Shown here in pieces: positions 43,468 through 53,281 of a stretch of 64,000 nucleotides of DNA. A program made the translations under genes and the position numbers. The DNA is taken from contig NZ_CP043318.1 of NCBI RefSeq assembly GCF_001984825.2, positions 1,302,001-1,366,000 of the forward strand, given 5' to 3'. The notes under the pieces are model-generated. The model was not told the DNA's origin. It ran no database searches and saw nothing but the letters and a program-made list of their open reading frames with translations. Each line of letters starts with the position of its first letter. Positions within the stretch are counted from its first letter, which is position 1. Source of the stretch: Enterobacter chengduensis (lineage in GTDB: Bacteria > Pseudomonadota > Gammaproteobacteria > Enterobacterales > Enterobacteriaceae).

Positions 43468-43494
43468 GTAGAACGTTTTAGTAGAACGTTCTAC
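43468..43494 (-). promoter_or_regulatory. Putative LacI-family operator upstream of the PTS gene
   Basis: A perfect 14-base palindrome GTAGAACGTTCTAC (43481-43494) is preceded by a direct repeat of its first half, GTAGAACGTT (43468-43477), 13 bases upstream. The central AACGTT is typical of LacI/MalI operators. It lies 46-72 bases before the PTS start codon. Confidence 0.8.
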
Positions 43495-43611
43495 TTATCG
43501 TGGGCAAAGAGTGAAAAACGCGCAACAGAATTTTCACGTTTCAACAGATGAAATAGTGATTATTTGAAGTGGATCGATAATTAACCGTGATGGGTGTGAG
43601 GGGATTCTATC

Positions 43612-43644
43612 CCCTCTCCCTGTGGGAGAGGGTTAGGGTGAGGG
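43612..43644. repeat. Single palindromic repeat unit (locus 7), downstream of ybcJ
   Basis: CCCTCTCCC, loop TGT, GGGAGAGGG, then TTAGGGTGAGGG. It is 11 bases past the ybcJ stop on the minus strand. The remaining gap (43423-43611) holds the PTS promoter and operator. Confidence 0.87.
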
Positions 43645-43655
43645 CAACAGACGGC

Positions 43656-43868
43656 TCAGGCCGTAACCGTCACGCTCTGGCCTTCAAAGCTCACGGTCTG
43701 GCCCGCGACAATCTTGCAGCGCTTGCGAGTTTCTACCGCACCGTCCACTTTGACCAGCCCGTCGGCAATGGCGATTTTCGCCTGCGCGCCGCTTTCGCTC
43801 CAGCCTTCCAGCTTGAGCAGATCGCACAGCTCAACGTGCGGGTGTTTTCCTAATGAAAAAGTCGCCAT
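43656..43868 (-). CDS. ybcJ: YbcJ, S4-like RNA-binding protein
   Basis: A 70-residue single S4-domain protein (KLEGWSESGAQAKIAIADG, VDGAVETRKRCKIVAGQTV). It probably binds RNA; targets are unknown. It begins 1 base after the folD stop, so it forms an operon with folD. Confidence 0.93.
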   Translation of the reverse strand: MATFSLGKHPHVELCDLLKLEGWSESGAQAKIAIADGLVKVDGAVETRKRCKIVAGQTVSFEGQSVTVTA

Positions 43869-43869
43869 C

Positions 43870-44736
43870 TTAAGCGTCCTCTACGTCGTGATATTCTTCG
43901 CACGCCTGCAGGGTATTCTGAATCAGCGTGGCTACGGTCATCGGGCCTACGCCGCCCGGTACAGGGGTAATGTAAGACGCGCGCGCGGCGGCATCGTCAT
44001 ACACCACGTCGCCAACCACTTTGCCGCTTTCCAGACGGTTAATGCCGACGTCCACGACAATCGCACCCTCTTTAATCCACTCGCCTGGGATAAAGCCCGG
44101 CTTACCGACCGCCACGATCAGCAGATCGGCGTTCTCAACGTGATGGCGCAGGTTTTTGGTGAAGCGGTGGGTCACGGTGGTGGTGCAGCCGGCCAGCAGC
44201 AGCTCCATGCTCATCGGGCGGCCCACGATGTTGGACGCACCGATGACCACGGCGTTCAGGCCGTAGGTGTCGATGTTGTAGCGCTCCAGCAGCGTCACAA
44301 TGCCGCGCGGCGTGCACGGACGCAGGCGCGGCGCGCGCTGGCACAGGCGACCCACGTTGTACGGGTGGAAACCGTCCACGTCTTTATCCGGCGCGATACG
44401 CTCCAGCACCTTCACGTTGTCGATGCCTGCTGGCAGCGGCAGCTGAACCAGAATGCCGTCGATCGCTTTATCGGCATTCAGGGTGTCAATCAGTTCCAGC
44501 AGTTCTGCTTCGCTGGTCGTTTCCGGCAAATCGTAAGAGCGGGAGACGAAGCCGACCTCTTCACACGCTTTGCGCTTGCTGCCGACATAAATCTGCGATG
44601 CCGGGTTGCTGCCAACCAGCACAACGGCGAGCCCGGGTGCGCGAAATCCTGCCGCTTTACGCGCCTTCACTTTTTCCGCGACCTCAGAGCGCACCTGCTG
44701 CGCAATCGTTTTACCGTCAATAATCTTTGCTGCCAT
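43870..44736 (-). CDS. folD: FolD, methylenetetrahydrofolate dehydrogenase/cyclohydrolase
   Basis: Bifunctional one-carbon enzyme interconverting 5,10-methylene-, methenyl- and 10-formyl-THF with NADP. The 288-residue protein has [21 protein letters not shown] with the catalytic Lys/Tyr, QLPLP, NADP site [17 protein letters not shown] and [16 protein letters not shown]. Confidence 0.97.
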   Translation of the reverse strand: MAAKIIDGKTIAQQVRSEVAEKVKARKAAGFRAPGLAVVLVGSNPASQIYVGSKRKACEEVGFVSRSYDLPETTSEAELLELIDTLNADKAIDGILVQLPLPAGIDNVKVLERIAPDKDVDGFHPYNVGRLCQRAPRLRPCTPRGIVTLLERYNIDTYGLNAVVIGASNIVGRPMSMELLLAGCTTTVTHRFTKNLRHHVENADLLIVAVGKPGFIPGEWIKEGAIVVDVGINRLESGKVVGDVVYDDAAARASYITPVPGGVGPMTVATLIQNTLQACEEYHDVEDA

Positions 44737-45046
44737 CAGAGAGAAGATTCCGTCTGTAACGTTTGAAAGGGGGGATGGCCTGTATTTTGTCAGAAGCGAG
44801 CGTCGCTGTCAGTCACCCTTTACGCGTTTTTATCAGCGAGGCGCAAAAACCCTTCTTAGGGGATGGTCAATTTCTTAGGCGGTATTAGGATGTGACCTGG
44901 CGAAATGGCAGCGTTTTGACATATTTAAAAGTCTATTCCTGAGCTACTTTGTCTCCTCCGAAATAAGCTTTCAATTTTTCAATTGAACGTATTTCTTATT
45001 CCCGATTATTGGCGGGAAGGGTTATTTACATTTTAAAGGAATAGAC
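44737..45046. other. fimA promoter region with repeated TTCTTAGG
   Basis: This 310-base gap between divergent folD and fimA contains no gene. TTCTTAGG occurs at 44853-44860 and 44872-44879 (19 bases apart, about two helical turns), with a related TATTAGG at 44883-44889. These are plausible activator sites, possibly FimZ. No 9-base inverted repeats of the E. coli fimS switch type were seen. The ribosome site TAAAGGAA precedes fimA. Confidence 0.55.
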
Positions 45047-45598
45047 ATGAAACTCAGCAACATTGCTTCTACTGTTATTGCAACTTTGGCCCTGGTCGCG
45101 GGTGCCGCTCATGCAGATGCGGTTTCCGTCAATGGCGGTACCGTGCATTTTAAAGGGGAGCTGGTTAATGCTGCTTGTTCAGTAAATACTGATTCTTCCG
45201 AGCAGACCGTTAATCTGGGCCAATATCGTACCGCGAAATTTACCAAAGTGGGCGACACCACCTCGAATATTCCCTTCAACATTGAACTGAATGACTGCGA
45301 TCCGCAGGTTGCTCAAACGGCAGCGGTTGCGTTCACCGGTCAGATCGACCCAACGGACAAAACCCTGCTGGCCGTCACTTCCGGTAACAACGACAACACC
45401 GCGAAAGGCGTGGGCATTGAGATCCTCGACAGCAAATCCAGCGTGCTGACTCCAGACGGTGCGACCTTCTCTGCTGCGCAGACGCTGATCGAAGGGACAA
45501 ACACCCTGAAGTTCACCGCGCGTTATAAATCAACGGCTGCCACTACCGAGCCAGGCCAGGCGAACGCTGACGCCACCTTCGTAATGAAATACGAATAA
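45047..45598 (+). CDS. fimA: Type 1 fimbrial major subunit
   Basis: Main pilin of the mannose-sensitive fimbria. The 183-residue protein has a signal peptide ending AHA (about residue 23), donor strand [16 protein letters not shown], the paired Cys of pilins (NAACSV and LNDCDP) and the C-terminal [10 protein letters not shown] with the penultimate Tyr. First gene of a fimAICDHF order as in Salmonella. Confidence 0.95.
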   Translation: MKLSNIASTVIATLALVAGAAHADAVSVNGGTVHFKGELVNAACSVNTDSSEQTVNLGQYRTAKFTKVGDTTSNIPFNIELNDCDPQVAQTAAVAFTGQIDPTDKTLLAVTSGNNDNTAKGVGIEILDSKSSVLTPDGATFSAAQTLIEGTNTLKFTARYKSTAATTEPGQANADATFVMKYE

Positions 45599-45666
45599 TT
45601 CCTCCGCACAGGGATGTTCAGGCCTCAGGGACGAGGCCCGTCATACGCTATTGCCAGGAACGAAGG

Positions 45667-46212
45667 ATGACAAGGACTGGAACACTACTGCTGTTAACCC
45701 TTGCGATGGCTTGCCCGGCATCGGCGCATACCGTGGTGATCGAGGGCGGCAAGGTTCATCTCAGAGGTGAGCTGGTGAACGGCGGCTGCGCCGTGGCGCC
45801 CGACAGCCAGAATATGCGCATCGACATGGGGCAGTACCGAACCAACTCATTTTCCGGCGTGGGCAGCTTTTCCACGGTGAATGTGCCTTTTACCGTGCGG
45901 CTGCTGGACTGCAGCGTTGATGTGTCGCGCACCGTGGGGATCCAGTTTCAGGGCGTCACGCCCGCAGAAGATCCGCAGGTTTTTCTGGCGACATCGCGGC
46001 CGGGTGAAACACCCGTCAGCAGCGGCGTTGGGCTGGCGCTCTTTGACGAGCAGCAACGTCAGATTATCCCAAACGCCACGGCCGTCAGCTGGCTGCCGAT
46101 CGATACCCGCGAGCTCGCGTTCCATTTTAGCGCCCGCTACCGGGCTATTTCCGAACACCTCGAGCCAGGCAAAATTCAGTCGGATGTCTGGTTTACGTTG
46201 ATTTATCCATAA
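45667..46212 (+). CDS. fimI: FimI, fimbrial minor subunit
   Basis: A 181-residue pilin-like protein: signal peptide ending SAHT (about residue 20), [21 protein letters not shown], second Cys in LLDCSV, and tail [10 protein letters not shown]. In Salmonella and E. coli FimI is a minor pilin, probably the assembly terminator. It is directly downstream of fimA (68-base gap). Confidence 0.9.
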   Translation: MTRTGTLLLLTLAMACPASAHTVVIEGGKVHLRGELVNGGCAVAPDSQNMRIDMGQYRTNSFSGVGSFSTVNVPFTVRLLDCSVDVSRTVGIQFQGVTPAEDPQVFLATSRPGETPVSSGVGLALFDEQQRQIIPNATAVSWLPIDTRELAFHFSARYRAISEHLEPGKIQSDVWFTLIYP

Positions 46213-46246
46213 CACCTGCGAACACATTATTAAAGGTACGGTTGTG

Positions 46247-46939
46247 ATGAATACCCTAATTAAACCAGGATTGTTTTTAGCGTTTATTTTGATGATGGTT
46301 TCTGCCTGCGCAAATGCATCCGGCGGTATTGCACTGGGGGCCACGCGCGTTATTTATCCCGCAGAGGCAAAGCAAACGTCGCTGGCGATCACCAACAGCA
46401 ACAAGCAGGAACGCTATTTAATTAACGCGTGGATTGAAAATGCGAGCGGGCAAAAAGAAAAGACCTTTGCCGTCACCCCGCCCCTGTTTGTTAGCGAGCC
46501 CAACAGTGAAAACACGCTGCGTATCATTTACGCGGGGCCCGCGCTGCCTGCCGATCGCGAATCGCTCTTTTACATGAACGTGAAGGCCATCCCGTCGGTG
46601 AACAAAGCGAAAACGGAAAACAATAACGTGCTGCAGCTGGCGATCCTGTCACGCATCAAGCTGTTTGTGCGCCCGAACAACCTGGCGATGCAGCCAGAAG
46701 AGGCGCTTTCCCAGCTGCGGTTTGAACGCGCGGGTAACCATCTCAAAGTCAGCAACGCGTCGCCGTATTACATCACTCTCGTCAATCTGACGCTGGGCGG
46801 GAAGAAGCTGGAAAACCTGATGGTGGCGCCGAAAAGCGCGGCGCAGCAGGTGTTGCCGGCCGGTGCCGGCGGTACGCTTTCCTGGCAGAGCGTGAATGAC
46901 TACGGCGCCATCACCCCGGCGCGTAGCGTCAACCTGTGA
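46247..46939 (+). CDS. fimC: Fimbrial periplasmic chaperone
   Basis: PapD-like chaperone that caps pilins by donor-strand complementation. The 230-residue protein has a signal peptide ending ANA (about 25), the G1-strand region and conserved basic residues ([20 protein letters not shown], and Lys in [13 protein letters not shown]). ATG 46247 is preferred; GTG 46244 is adjacent. The stop TGA lies within the GTG region of the usher gene. Confidence 0.93.
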   Translation: MNTLIKPGLFLAFILMMVSACANASGGIALGATRVIYPAEAKQTSLAITNSNKQERYLINAWIENASGQKEKTFAVTPPLFVSEPNSENTLRIIYAGPALPADRESLFYMNVKAIPSVNKAKTENNNVLQLAILSRIKLFVRPNNLAMQPEEALSQLRFERAGNHLKVSNASPYYITLVNLTLGGKKLENLMVAPKSAAQQVLPAGAGGTLSWQSVNDYGAITPARSVNL

Positions 46940-46953
46940 GCAGAGTCAGGGCG

Positions 46954-49515
46954 ATGAAAAACCACCAGAGACGTTACTGCCCGGTTGCGCTGGCGCTGAT
47001 GGCTGCGCTCTGGCCGCAGGCTGGCTGGAGCGAAAGCTATTTCAACCCGGCCTTTTTGTCCGACGACACCGCCAGCGTGGCGGATTTGTCGCGTTTTGAG
47101 CAAGGACACCAGCAGGCGCCCGGCGTTTATCGCGTGGATATCTGGCGTAACGATGAGTTTATCGGTACCCAGGACGTGCGCTTTGAGCAGGCCGAGAACA
47201 CGCCGCCGGTGGCGGGCGGGCTATCGCCGTGCGTTACGCGCGCGATGCTCGATCGCTTTGGCGTCAACGTTGCGGCATTTCCCGAGCTGGCTAAGGTGCA
47301 GGGCGAGACCTGCGTGCCGTTGACCACGGCCATACCCGGCAGCGAAACGGTATTCAACTTTGCCTCACAGCGTCTGGACGTCAGCCTGCCGCAGGTGGCG
47401 TTGCAAAACAGCGCCCGGGGCTACATTCCGCCTGAACAGTGGGATGAAGGTATCCCCGCCGCGCTGGTGAACTACAGCTTCACCGGAAACCGGGGAAGCG
47501 AAGACGACAGCTATTACCTCAACCTGCAGAGCGGGCTGAACTACGGCGCCTGGCGCTTGCGTAACAACGGCGCATGGCGGTACACGCAGACGAACGGGCA
47601 GCGGCGCAGCGAGTGGCAGAATATTGGCACCTGGGCGCAGCGCACCGTTATCCCGCTGAAAAGCGAGCTGGTGCTGGGCGACAGCAACACCGGGAATGAC
47701 GTCTTCGACAGCATGGGGTTCCGCGGCGGGCGGCTCTTCTCGGCGGACAGCATGTACCCGGACAGCCTGCAGGGCTACGCGCCGACCGTGCGCGGGATCG
47801 CCCGGACGCCCGCCAAAGTGGTGGTGCGGCAGAATGGCTACGTTATCTATCAAAGCTACGTTCAGCCCGGCGCCTTTGCGATTACCGATCTCAACCCGAC
47901 CTCATCAAGCGGTGACCTGGACGTCACGGTGGAAGAGAAAGATGGCAGCCAGCAGCGCTATACCGTGCCGTACTCCACCGTGCCGCTCCTGCAGCGTGAG
48001 GGGCGCTGGAAGTACGACCTCGTCGCGGGGGATTACCGCAGCGGCAACAGCGATCAGGATACGCCGTTCTTCACCCAGGGCACCCTGGTGACCGGGCTCG
48101 CCAACGGCTTTACCCTGTATGGCGGCACGCAGCTGGCGTCACGCTACACCGCGGTGGCCGTCGGGGCCGGGAAAAACCTGGGCGACTGGGGGGCGGTCTC
48201 GCTCGATATTACCCACGCCCGCAGCCAGCTCGCGGACGACAGCAGGCACGAAGGGCAGTCGCTGCGCTTCCTCTATGCGAAATCCCTTAACAGCTTCGGC
48301 ACCAACTTCCAGCTGCTGGGCTACCGCTACTCGACAAAAGGGTTCTACACCCTCGACGACGTGGCCTGGCGCACAATGGAAGGCTATCAGTATGCCGATA
48401 GCCAGAACGATAACGATGTGCCGGACGTCCAGAGTTATCACAACCTGACGTGGAATAAAAAAGGCCGCTTCCAGCTCAACGTGTCGCAGTCGCTGGGGGA
48501 TTACGGCTCGGTCTACATCTCCGGTAGCGAGCAGACCTACTGGGGAACCGACGAGACGAACCTCTGGTACCAGCTGGGCTACGCGGGTGGCGTGAAGGGA
48601 ATTAACTACTCCGTATCGTGGTCGTGGAACAAATCCGTTGGGATCGACGGCACCGACCGGATCGCCTCGTTTAACGTCTCCGTGCCGTTCAGTATCTTTA
48701 CCCGTCAGGGGTATCGCCGTGATAGCGCGATTGACCGCGCCTACGCCACGGCATCCGCCAGCCGAAACAGCGATGGCGACACCAGCTGGCAAACCGGCGT
48801 CAGCGGCACGCTGCTGGAGGATCGCAACCTCAACTACAGCGTGACCCAGGGACACGCCAGCACCAACGGCTCAAGCGGAAGCGCCAGCGCCAACTGGCAG
48901 GCGACCTACGGCACGCTGGGCGTGGGCTACAACTATAGCCGCGACCAGCACGACCTCAACTGGCAGCTCTCCGGCGGCGTGGTTGGCCACGCTGACGGCG
49001 TGACCTTCAGCCAGCCGCTGGGCGACACCAACGTGCTGATCAAAGCCCCGGGGGCATCGGGCGTCAGCATTGAAAACCAGACCGGCGTGAAGACCGACTG
49101 GCGCGGCTACGCGGTGATGCCGTATGCCACCGTCTATCGCTACAACCGCGTGGCGCTGGATACCAACACCATGAGCAACAACACCGATATCGAAAATAAC
49201 GTGAGCAGCGTGGTGCCGACCAAAGGCGCGCTGGTGCGCGCCAGCTTTGATACCCGCATTGGCGTACGCGCGCTGCTGACGGTGACGCGCGGCAGCCAGC
49301 CCGTGCCGTTCGGCGCGGTAGTTCGGGAGATCAAAAGCGGCGTCACCAGCATGGTGGGGGATGACGGGCAAATTTACCTGAGCGGGCTGCCGCTGGAAGG
49401 CGAGCTGCTGATCCAGTGGGGCGACGGGGCGCAGTCCCAGTGCCGTGCGCCATACAGCTTGTCTGAACAGAGCCTGCAGCAGGCAATCACACTGAAGGGG
49501 ATTCGCTGTGAATAA
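46954..49515 (+). CDS. fimD: Outer-membrane fimbrial usher
   Basis: FimD/PapC-type usher that receives chaperone-pilin complexes and secretes the fibre. The 853-residue protein has a signal peptide ending WS (about 26), N-terminal domain [20 protein letters not shown] with [18 protein letters not shown], a beta-barrel with plug ([20 protein letters not shown]), and C-terminal domains ending LKGIRCE with paired Cys. ATG 46954 precedes the signal sequence [16 protein letters not shown] 46936, overlapping fimC, is an alternative start. Confidence 0.94.
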   Translation: MKNHQRRYCPVALALMAALWPQAGWSESYFNPAFLSDDTASVADLSRFEQGHQQAPGVYRVDIWRNDEFIGTQDVRFEQAENTPPVAGGLSPCVTRAMLDRFGVNVAAFPELAKVQGETCVPLTTAIPGSETVFNFASQRLDVSLPQVALQNSARGYIPPEQWDEGIPAALVNYSFTGNRGSEDDSYYLNLQSGLNYGAWRLRNNGAWRYTQTNGQRRSEWQNIGTWAQRTVIPLKSELVLGDSNTGNDVFDSMGFRGGRLFSADSMYPDSLQGYAPTVRGIARTPAKVVVRQNGYVIYQSYVQPGAFAITDLNPTSSSGDLDVTVEEKDGSQQRYTVPYSTVPLLQREGRWKYDLVAGDYRSGNSDQDTPFFTQGTLVTGLANGFTLYGGTQLASRYTAVAVGAGKNLGDWGAVSLDITHARSQLADDSRHEGQSLRFLYAKSLNSFGTNFQLLGYRYSTKGFYTLDDVAWRTMEGYQYADSQNDNDVPDVQSYHNLTWNKKGRFQLNVSQSLGDYGSVYISGSEQTYWGTDETNLWYQLGYAGGVKGINYSVSWSWNKSVGIDGTDRIASFNVSVPFSIFTRQGYRRDSAIDRAYATASASRNSDGDTSWQTGVSGTLLEDRNLNYSVTQGHASTNGSSGSASANWQATYGTLGVGYNYSRDQHDLNWQLSGGVVGHADGVTFSQPLGDTNVLIKAPGASGVSIENQTGVKTDWRGYAVMPYATVYRYNRVALDTNTMSNNTDIENNVSSVVPTKGALVRASFDTRIGVRALLTVTRGSQPVPFGAVVREIKSGVTSMVGDDGQIYLSGLPLEGELLIQWGDGAQSQCRAPYSLSEQSLQQAITLKGIRCE

Positions 49516-50515
49516 AATCCACATTCTTGCCTTGTCGCTTCTGGCACTACTGCCCGCGACAAACGCATTAGCGACCGTGTGCGTCAATGAAAAAGGCGTG
49601 CCGACCGAGGTGCATTACGACCTGACGGATAAATTTAATAGCTCGAACAACCAGGTCGGGCAGGTCGTGACGCTCAGCGAGAAGTCGCAGTGGGTAGGGG
49701 TGAATGCCGTCTGCCCGAAAGGCACGACCGGGAATACCACCAGGCGTAGCTATGTGACCGATTACCCGGTGACGGGAACGAGCGACGGCTATCAGTACCT
49801 GAAGCTCAACGACTATCTGGACGGGGCCATGAAAATCACGGACAGCTATGCTGGCGTGTTTTACCCGCCCAAAAACTATATCCAGATGGGGAACCATCCC
49901 AACGTTTCCAAAAACAAACCGTTTGGCGTGCAGGATTCCAGCCTCGTCTTCCGCCTGAAGGTGACCCGGCGCTTTATCAACATGGTGGTGATCCCGCGCG
50001 CCACGATGTTCCGCGTTTACGTGACCACCACCGCCTCTGACCCGTTAACCACGCCGGTCTACACCATCAGCTACAGCGGAACCATCCAGGTGCCGCAAAG
50101 CTGCGCCATTAACGCCGGTAACGTGGTGGAGTTTGATTTCGGGGACATTGGCGCCTCCCTGTTCAGCAAGGCGGGCGCGGGCAACAAGCCGGAAGGGGTT
50201 TCATCGCAGAGTAAAACCATCGCGATTAAATGCACCAACGTAGAGGCGAACGCCATGTTGACGATGCGCGTTGAGGCTGAAAAGGTCTCCAGTAATGCGC
50301 TGGTGTCGGATAACCCGGACGTAGGGTTCATCATTGCCAACGAGAGCGGTGCGCCGCTCACGCCCAACAACCTGACGAGCAAAATTCCGTTCCGCCTCGA
50401 CGACAGCGCGCAGGCGCAGGTGGGGATCCGGGTCTGGCCGGTGAGCGTAACGGGCAATAAGCCCGCGGAAGGGCGCTTTACCTCGCGCGGGTATCTGCGC
50501 GTGGATTACGACTAA
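49508..50515 (+). CDS. fimH: Type 1 fimbrial adhesin
   Basis: Two-domain tip adhesin. The 335-residue protein starts at GTG 49508 overlapping the usher end. It has signal peptide ending ALA (about 22), an N-terminal lectin domain ([20 protein letters not shown]) and a C-terminal pilin domain from about 195 ([20 protein letters not shown]) ending RGYLRVDYD. Length and layout match Salmonella FimH rather than E. coli FimH (300), so mannose specificity is likely but inferred. Confidence 0.88.
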   Translation: MNKIHILALSLLALLPATNALATVCVNEKGVPTEVHYDLTDKFNSSNNQVGQVVTLSEKSQWVGVNAVCPKGTTGNTTRRSYVTDYPVTGTSDGYQYLKLNDYLDGAMKITDSYAGVFYPPKNYIQMGNHPNVSKNKPFGVQDSSLVFRLKVTRRFINMVVIPRATMFRVYVTTTASDPLTTPVYTISYSGTIQVPQSCAINAGNVVEFDFGDIGASLFSKAGAGNKPEGVSSQSKTIAIKCTNVEANAMLTMRVEAEKVSSNALVSDNPDVGFIIANESGAPLTPNNLTSKIPFRLDDSAQAQVGIRVWPVSVTGNKPAEGRFTSRGYLRVDYD

Positions 50516-50524
50516 GGAGCCAAT

Positions 50525-51046
50525 ATGCGAAACGGGATCCGTTTTATCACCGTGGCGCTTTTTGCGCTTTGCACTCAGGCCCGGGCGGACACCGCGCTGG
50601 GCGAAATTAACATTCAGCTCTACGGCAACATAGTTGATTTTACCTGCGTTGCCGAGGGCAGCGACAGCGACAAGACCGTCACGCTGGGCACCTGGCCCAC
50701 GAAACAGCTCGGCACCACCGGGAGCCGCACGCAGCCTATGCCGTTTACGCTAAAGCTGACCGGCTGTCCGCCGGGCGCGGCGTCCATTACTTTTTCGGGA
50801 AAAGCAGACGGGAGCAATAGCGGCTTGCTGGCGCTGAATGACGCCAGTACCGCAACGCATGTCGCCGTTGAGATCAGGGATGCGGATAAAACGCGTCTGG
50901 CTCTCCAGCAGGCCAGCCAGCCGGTCCCGGTGGATGCGCAGGGGAATGCGATACTGTCGTTTTATGCCAATTATATTGCCACTGCCGATAACCCTCAGCC
51001 CGGACGGGCCGATGCGGATGCCACCTTCATGATTAACTATAATTAG
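50525..51046 (+). CDS. fimF: FimF, fimbrial minor/adaptor subunit
   Basis: A 173-residue pilin: signal peptide ending ARA (about 20), INIQLYGNIVDFTCVAEG with first Cys, LTGCPP with second, and the tail ADADATFMINYN. Joins the adhesin to the shaft. It starts 9 bases after fimH and precedes a strong hairpin. Confidence 0.9.
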   Translation: MRNGIRFITVALFALCTQARADTALGEINIQLYGNIVDFTCVAEGSDSDKTVTLGTWPTKQLGTTGSRTQPMPFTLKLTGCPPGAASITFSGKADGSNSGLLALNDASTATHVAVEIRDADKTRLALQQASQPVPVDAQGNAILSFYANYIATADNPQPGRADADATFMINYN

Positions 51047-51055
51047 CACTGACCG

Positions 51056-51089
51056 CACTCCCTGCAGCTCAGATAAGCTGCAGGGAGTG
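51056..51089. terminator. Hairpin terminator between fimF and fimZ
   Basis: A perfect 14-base stem CACTCCCTGCAGCT/AGCTGCAGGGAGTG with a 6-base loop lies between the convergent genes fimF and fimZ. No T-run; probably acts in both directions. Confidence 0.8.
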
Positions 51090-51097
51090 AATTCAGG

Positions 51098-51730
51098 TTA
51101 AAGCAGTTCGTGCGCTTTGGCGTAATCAATTAATTCCACGATGCTTTGCACACCCAGCTTGGAATAAATATTGGATTTATGTGCGCTAATGGTTTTGTTG
51201 CTTAATAGCAGCTGTTCAGCAATTTCCTTATTGGATAATCCATTCGCCAGGTAACGTAATACCGTGACCTCGCGGTTCGATAATGGCATATCGACTGCCA
51301 TCCCTTTCCCTGAACCCAAATGGTTTATAAAGTTCAGCGTTTCAGATGGGAAAAAGGAATAGCCCATCAGGATCATTTCTACGGCGTTGTAGATCTCACC
51401 CAAATCTTTTCGTTTACTGACGAAGCCATTTGCCCCGGCGCGAATGGCGCGACCCGCGTAAAACAACTCTGATTTAGACGAGAGGAACAGAACCTTAATC
51501 TCTTTGTTTAAGTTTCTGATTCTCTTGAGTAAAGAGAATGCATCCGTGCCCGTGAGTTCAATGTCAAGGATCACCAGATCGATAGGGTGATTGCGGATAC
51601 AGTCAAGGACTTCATGGCTATCGCCAGACTTGAGCTTGACTGTGATATTCTTATTTTTCTGTAGCAGGACTTCTATCGACATTCTGACGATAGGATGTTC
51701 GTCCATAATGATAACGGATGCCGGTTTCAT
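51098..51730 (-). CDS. fimZ: FimZ, LuxR-family response regulator
   Basis: Activator of fimA transcription in Salmonella. The 210-residue protein has a CheY-like receiver (SVIIMDEHPIVRMSIEVLL, phospho-Asp in LVILDIELTG, Lys in FVSKRKD) and a NarL-type HTH (LSNREVTVLRYLANGLSNKE, ISAHKSNIYSKLGV). No sensor kinase is encoded nearby. It has its own large upstream region, separate from fimY. Confidence 0.94.
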   Translation of the reverse strand: MKPASVIIMDEHPIVRMSIEVLLQKNKNITVKLKSGDSHEVLDCIRNHPIDLVILDIELTGTDAFSLLKRIRNLNKEIKVLFLSSKSELFYAGRAIRAGANGFVSKRKDLGEIYNAVEMILMGYSFFPSETLNFINHLGSGKGMAVDMPLSNREVTVLRYLANGLSNKEIAEQLLLSNKTISAHKSNIYSKLGVQSIVELIDYAKAHELL

Positions 51731-52528
51731 TTTTAATGCCTCAGATTGTTAAAAGCGTTATGCAGAGTTTGTAAAACTCTCGAAGTGCCGGAAGGATATA
51801 AAGTGCAGATCCCTATACCGTAGTATTTCCCTGGAAAGAGCGAAAGCATCCTTGTTTACGTAATGAAAAGAACTGTGCCTCAGCGCGGTCATCTCATTTG
51901 GCTGGTGTTGGCAAAAGATTTTTCTTATTCAGATTTGGTACGCTTCTTATTATACAGGGTAAGTTTTTTCCGAAAACCCTGTAAATTAATATCCGCTTAT
52001 GGGTTTGTATTATCTTCTGGATCTGAATCGCTATTTTTTTAAATTTAGCGGAAATATCCTGTTATCCCATTTACCGCATATTTTCATCTTTATGTAATAA
52101 CAAAAAATAACAGATATCTCTGTATGTTGATCAATTGTTAACAAAAATACGCATCATTTGACGGGATAAACCCACGCTGATGAGGTTAACAATTGCCCTC
52201 GCAGGCCGTCATACCTTCATCTGAAAGCGCATGAGCGGACCCGGAGGTTCGGGTCTCCTGTACAGGAGAAGATGCTATCCGCTTCGTTTTTTCCTCCCGG
52301 ATGATGTCGCTGAGCTGCTTGTTTTTACATCATTATCATCTTATTAACGCTCTCTGCATTCACTTAACGGATGGAGGAAAGTGCTGCCGTTCGTTCAATT
52401 TGCGGCATTTCAGAAGGTTAGCGCCCATAAATTAGGAATAGTTATAATTTCGACGTTATTGTTAATAATTAACATTTTTGCAACATGAATGGTAAGTAAA
52501 TTCCTAAAGCGCTTTAGGAAATAAGGGG
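51731..52528. other. 798-base AT-rich non-coding region between fimZ and fimY
   Basis: There is no ORF of useful size. It holds several inverted repeats: TACAGGGT/ACCCTGTA (51953-51960 and 51976-51983), GACCCG/CGGGTC near 52238-52255, the perfect 16-base palindrome TCTCCTGTACAGGAGA (52254-52269), and the perfect 20-base palindrome TTCCTAAAGCGCTTTAGGAA (52501-52520) just past fimY. It must include the fimZ promoter and the fimY 3' end. A regulatory RNA or multi-site control region is possible but unproven. Confidence 0.6.
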
Positions 52529-53257
52529 TTAGGGCGTGAGTGAAAAGGTGCAGTCTGAGAGGTTGTTGAGAAGGTGGAGCAATTCCTGCCGATGGCTCAA
52601 CCCGAGCTTCACCAGGATGCAGCTGAGACGATAGATAATGCGGCTATAGGGACGATTCTGCATAAGCGCAATCTGGCGTAACGTTTTGCCGCGGGAAAGT
52701 TCCTGCAGGATCGGCCATTCATTGCGCGAGAACCAGTCTTTATCGGATCCCTGTGGGGGCGGCGTATCCAGCAGGCTGTGCTGGAGCGCCGCGGCGTTCA
52801 GCTGGCGCTCGAGCACGTGAAAGGGACCTGCCGCTTTGCAGAAGAGGCGGGTGTCATAGTTATCGGCGCGGACTAACAGCCAGGGCGTAAGGAAAGGAGG
52901 AAACAGGCTATGCCTTCTCAACTGATCCAGTTTATCAAGAAGCCCCGTAGAGCGGCTTTCAATATCCACGACCAGACGGGCGGAGGGCCATTGCGCCTGC
53001 GCGATAAGGGCGTCGTCCAGCGTGGCGTAGTCGCAGCAGCTGCTCAGGGGAAACTGCCCGTTGAGAAAACCGGTGCGCAGGTAATGATCTTCCGTCACCA
53101 GAAGGATAAACGGGGCGTCTGTTTTGCGGGGCTGGCTGATGGACTGGCTCAAAAATTCGAGCCGGTCGAAAAAGGGGGGAGCAAAAGGTGAGCGCGTGAA
53201 TCCCAGTGCATCACTTCCTGTACGCCGCCGCCGGTAACGGCGCACTGTCATTCGCAT
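52529..53257 (-). CDS. fimY: FimY, regulator of type 1 fimbriae
   Basis: Salmonella-type co-activator that works with FimZ. The 242-residue protein has a basic N-terminus (RMTVRRYRRRRTG) and a LuxR-like C-terminal HTH (LQELSRGKTLRQIALMQNRP, SRIIYRLSCILVKLGL). ATG 53257 has a very strong ribosome site, GGAGGGAGG. It lies 24 bases after the EAL gene on the same strand, so it is probably cotranscribed with it. Confidence 0.85.
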   Translation of the reverse strand: MRMTVRRYRRRRTGSDALGFTRSPFAPPFFDRLEFLSQSISQPRKTDAPFILLVTEDHYLRTGFLNGQFPLSSCCDYATLDDALIAQAQWPSARLVVDIESRSTGLLDKLDQLRRHSLFPPFLTPWLLVRADNYDTRLFCKAAGPFHVLERQLNAAALQHSLLDTPPPQGSDKDWFSRNEWPILQELSRGKTLRQIALMQNRPYSRIIYRLSCILVKLGLSHRQELLHLLNNLSDCTFSLTP

Positions 53258-53281
53258 GGCCTCCCTCCTGGAAATGGCGTT

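Noticed and set aside
44737..45046. An E. coli-type invertible fimS switch before fimA.
   Set aside because: I saw no pair of matching short inverted repeats flanking a promoter, and no fimB/fimE recombinase genes. Control appears to be FimZ/FimY-type.
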